Shown one piece after another: positions 48,828 to 49,471 of a stretch of DNA of 49,471 nucleotides. Below the pieces are notes generated by a model that saw only the letters and a program-made list of their open reading frames with translations, ran no database searches and had not been told where the DNA came from. This DNA comes from a virus: positions 1 to 49,471 of IMG/VR virus record IMGVR_UViG_3300005466_000034. One strand, given 5' to 3'. The first letter of the stretch is position 1. Each line of letters starts with the position of its first letter. A program made the translations under genes and the position numbers.

Positions 48828-49052
48828 TCAGTCTACCACCTCTACTTGCCCCGGCCGGAGCTGAGTCTCGGCCGCTCGCATACCGCAGGCACGAGCTTCC
48901 AGCAGGAGGCGAAGCATTCCGTCCTTATCGTCACCGTCCGGCAGAAGCGTATCCAAATCGCCAGCCATCATCGCAAACCGCTGAGCGGTATCCCGACGAG
49001 GTCCCGCTTCATAGGCTCTGAAGTGAAACTCATCCAGAAGACTGTGGGCCAT
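48828..49052 (-). CDS. Small hypothetical protein
   Basis: A 74-residue helical protein (HSLLDEFHFRAYEAGPRRDTA, MAGDLDTLLPDGDDKDGMLRL, LEARACGMRAAETQLRPG). ATG 49052 is chosen over the TTG two codons upstream because AAGGGG stands nine bases before it. The pattern resembles small proteins common in actinophage accessory regions, of unknown function. It lies downstream of tRNA-Pro on the same strand. Confidence 0.65.
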   Translation of the reverse strand: MAHSLLDEFHFRAYEAGPRRDTAQRFAMMAGDLDTLLPDGDDKDGMLRLLLEARACGMRAAETQLRPGQVEVVD

Positions 49053-49080
49053 ATTCAATTCCCCTTAAGTTGAGAAGGTA

Positions 49081-49111
49081 CCAGGCGCCTTACCGTTATG
49101 ACCACCACGGA
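49081..49111 (-). other. tRNA-Gln-like 5' half
   Basis: On the reverse strand the bases read as an acceptor 5' strand TCCGTGG, TG, a D-arm GTC-ATAACGGTAA-GGC with the conserved GG, a G and the anticodon-stem 5' strand CCTGG. No anticodon loop with T33 follows. This half lies downstream of its matching 3' half, so the gene is in permuted order. Confidence 0.6.
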
Positions 49112-49182
49112 TGCATTACTTACGTTGCTAACCCGACCACTAGTCGACTCCGTCGAAATGGTACACGGACACCGTAAGGTTA

Positions 49183-49216
49183 CTCCCTGAGTCAGACTCG
49201 AACTGACATCTCCTGG
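49183..49216 (-). other. tRNA-Gln-like 3' half
   Basis: On the reverse strand: anticodon-stem 3' strand CCAGG, a four-base variable loop AGAT, a perfect T-arm GTCAG-TTCGAGT-CTGAC, acceptor 3' strand TCAGGGA and discriminator G. It begins six bases after the end of tRNA-Pro, leaving no room for its own 5' half upstream. G73 and a T1-A72 pair are features of tRNA-Gln. Confidence 0.65.
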
Positions 49217-49222
49217 TACCCG

Positions 49223-49296
49223 TCGGAGTGAGAGGATTTGAACCTCCGACCCCCTGCTCCCAAAGCAGGTGCGCTGCCAAACTGCGCCACACTCCG
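49223..49296 (-). tRNA. tRNA-Pro (anticodon UGG)
   Basis: A complete cloverleaf on the reverse strand: acceptor CGGAGTG/CACTCCG (7 bp), D-stem GCGC/GCGC with AGTTTGGCA loop, anticodon stem CCTGC/GCAGG with loop TTTGGGA (anticodon TGG), variable GGGTC, T-stem GGAGG/CCTCT with loop TTCAAAT and discriminator A. CCA is not encoded (ACG follows). It reads CCN proline codons and may compensate for codon use that differs from a G+C-rich host. Confidence 0.95.
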
Positions 49297-49297
49297 G

Positions 49298-49320
49298 TGT
49301 CAAGCTTAACGCACTTGACA
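49298..49320 (-). other. Hairpin just upstream of tRNA-Pro
   Basis: TGTCAAG and CTTGACA form a perfect seven-bp inverted repeat with a nine-base loop, two bases before the tRNA 5' end and overlapping the stop of the small gene upstream. It could help RNA processing at the tRNA 5' side; there is no T-run to make it a terminator. Confidence 0.4.
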
Positions 49321-49398
49321 GAATCTCTCGGTGAGATAGCGGTGGAGCTTTATACGCTTACCGTCCTCTCGATCGAAGACCGTAGTCACGACAAACAT
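49306..49398 (-). CDS. Tiny protein (30 residues) before tRNA-Pro
   Basis: ATG 49398 overlaps the stop of the preceding gene (TAATG) and the frame encodes MFVVTTVFDREDGKRIKLHR, then YLTERFCQVR. The stretch VFDREDGKRIKL is similar to FRIDREDGDKPKLVIL at the end of the preceding gene, so the two may be a tandem pair of small related proteins. Function unknown. Confidence 0.45.
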   Translation of the reverse strand: MFVVTTVFDREDGKRIKLHRYLTERFCQVR

Positions 49399-49471
49399 TA
49401 GTCGCCCACATTCTCTAGGATGACGAGCTTGGGCTTATCACCATCTTCACGGTCAATTCTAAAAGAGAACC
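49398..49471 (-). CDS. C-terminal part of a small gene cut by the window edge
   Basis: The reverse strand is open from the window edge to TAA at 49398-49400 and encodes FSFRIDREDGDKPKLVILEN followed by VGD as C-terminal residues. Similarity to the next small gene around the shared DREDG supports coding. The start is outside the window. Confidence 0.45.
   Translation of the reverse strand, partial: FSFRIDREDGDKPKLVILENVGD

Larger units (their letters stand above)
49077..49220 (-). repeat. Nine-base inverted repeat bracketing the tRNA halves
   Basis: GGTACCAGG (49077-49085) and CCTGGTACC (49212-49220) are exact reverse complements. Five bases of each arm are the two strands of the anticodon stem of the split tRNA-like gene; the other four extend the helix where an anticodon loop should be. 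Confidence 0.75.

Noticed and set aside
49183-49216. tRNA 3'-half as a phage attachment (attP) site
   Set aside because: Such a segment is typical of attP, but no integrase is present in the window and the matching 5' half lies close by, which fits a rearranged tRNA better.
49055-49303. Reverse frame of 82 codons across the tRNA-Pro
   Set aside because: It reads through the tRNA gene and the tRNA relic; structured RNA explains these bases.

Overview
The window is a segment of a tailed-phage (siphovirus) genome whose host is almost certainly an actinobacterium, with a Streptomyces-like host the best guess. Reasons: a complete HK97-type head and long non-contractile tail morphogenesis order, a DUF397 protein (a family otherwise typical of Streptomyces and relatives), resuscitation-promoting-factor (Rpf)-type transglycosylase domains, a ReqiPepy6 Gp37-like tail hub, an Excalibur domain protein and many GTG/TTG starts. 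G+C is roughly half by eye, low for such a host. No integrase or repressor was seen, so a lytic phage is likely. Genes seem to run off the right edge, so this is probably not the whole genome.

Layout. 1-1.2 kb: small zinc-finger genes. 1.2-12.7 kb: packaging and head genes (small and large terminase, portal, a papain-like protease, Mu-I-like protease/scaffold, decoration protein, major capsid protein, connectors, tail tube, G/GT tail chaperones). 12.7-28.9 kb: tape measure with a muralytic domain, distal tail protein, a 2022-residue hub/lyase fusion, a GH26-like glycosidase flanked by two paralogous adaptors, and a tail fibre with an S74-type chaperone end. 28.8-30.3 kb: small membrane proteins and a holin. 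30.3-38.4 kb: after a candidate promoter, the recombination/replication operon (Cas4-like nuclease, DUF397, Sak4-like ATPase, DUF669-like protein, DUF3987-like ATPase, UDG-DNA polymerase I fusion, RuvC-like resolvase), closed by an intrinsic terminator. 38.4-39.1 kb: endolysin. 39.1-44.5 kb: a reverse-strand cassette of virion-type genes headed by a protein with about 26 copies of a 20-residue beta repeat. 44.5-48.7 kb: a forward cassette dominated by proteins with export signals (NlpC/P60, Rpf-LysM, a Ser/Thr-rich anchored protein, a polysaccharide lyase) plus a nuclease and a MazG-like gene, ending in a 16-bp-stem terminator. 48.8-49.5 kb: reverse-strand small genes, tRNA-Pro(UGG), and the two halves of a tRNA-Gln-like gene in swapped order.

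How it works together: head and tail genes build the particle. The hub, glycosidase and fibre proteins give it at least three different glycan-cleaving modules to reach a polysaccharide-coated cell, and the tape measure carries a peptidoglycan-cleaving domain. The replication operon supplies the polymerase and recombination functions; holin and endolysin release progeny.

The most unusual points are (i) a MazG-like gene lying wholly out of frame inside the disordered linker of an anchored or exported protein, (ii) a permuted tRNA-Gln relic, (iii) an exported cell-wall/glycan enzyme cassette, (iv) a lyase domain inserted inside an Ig-like domain of the tail hub, and (v) a 20-residue repeat family shared by two oppositely transcribed tail proteins.
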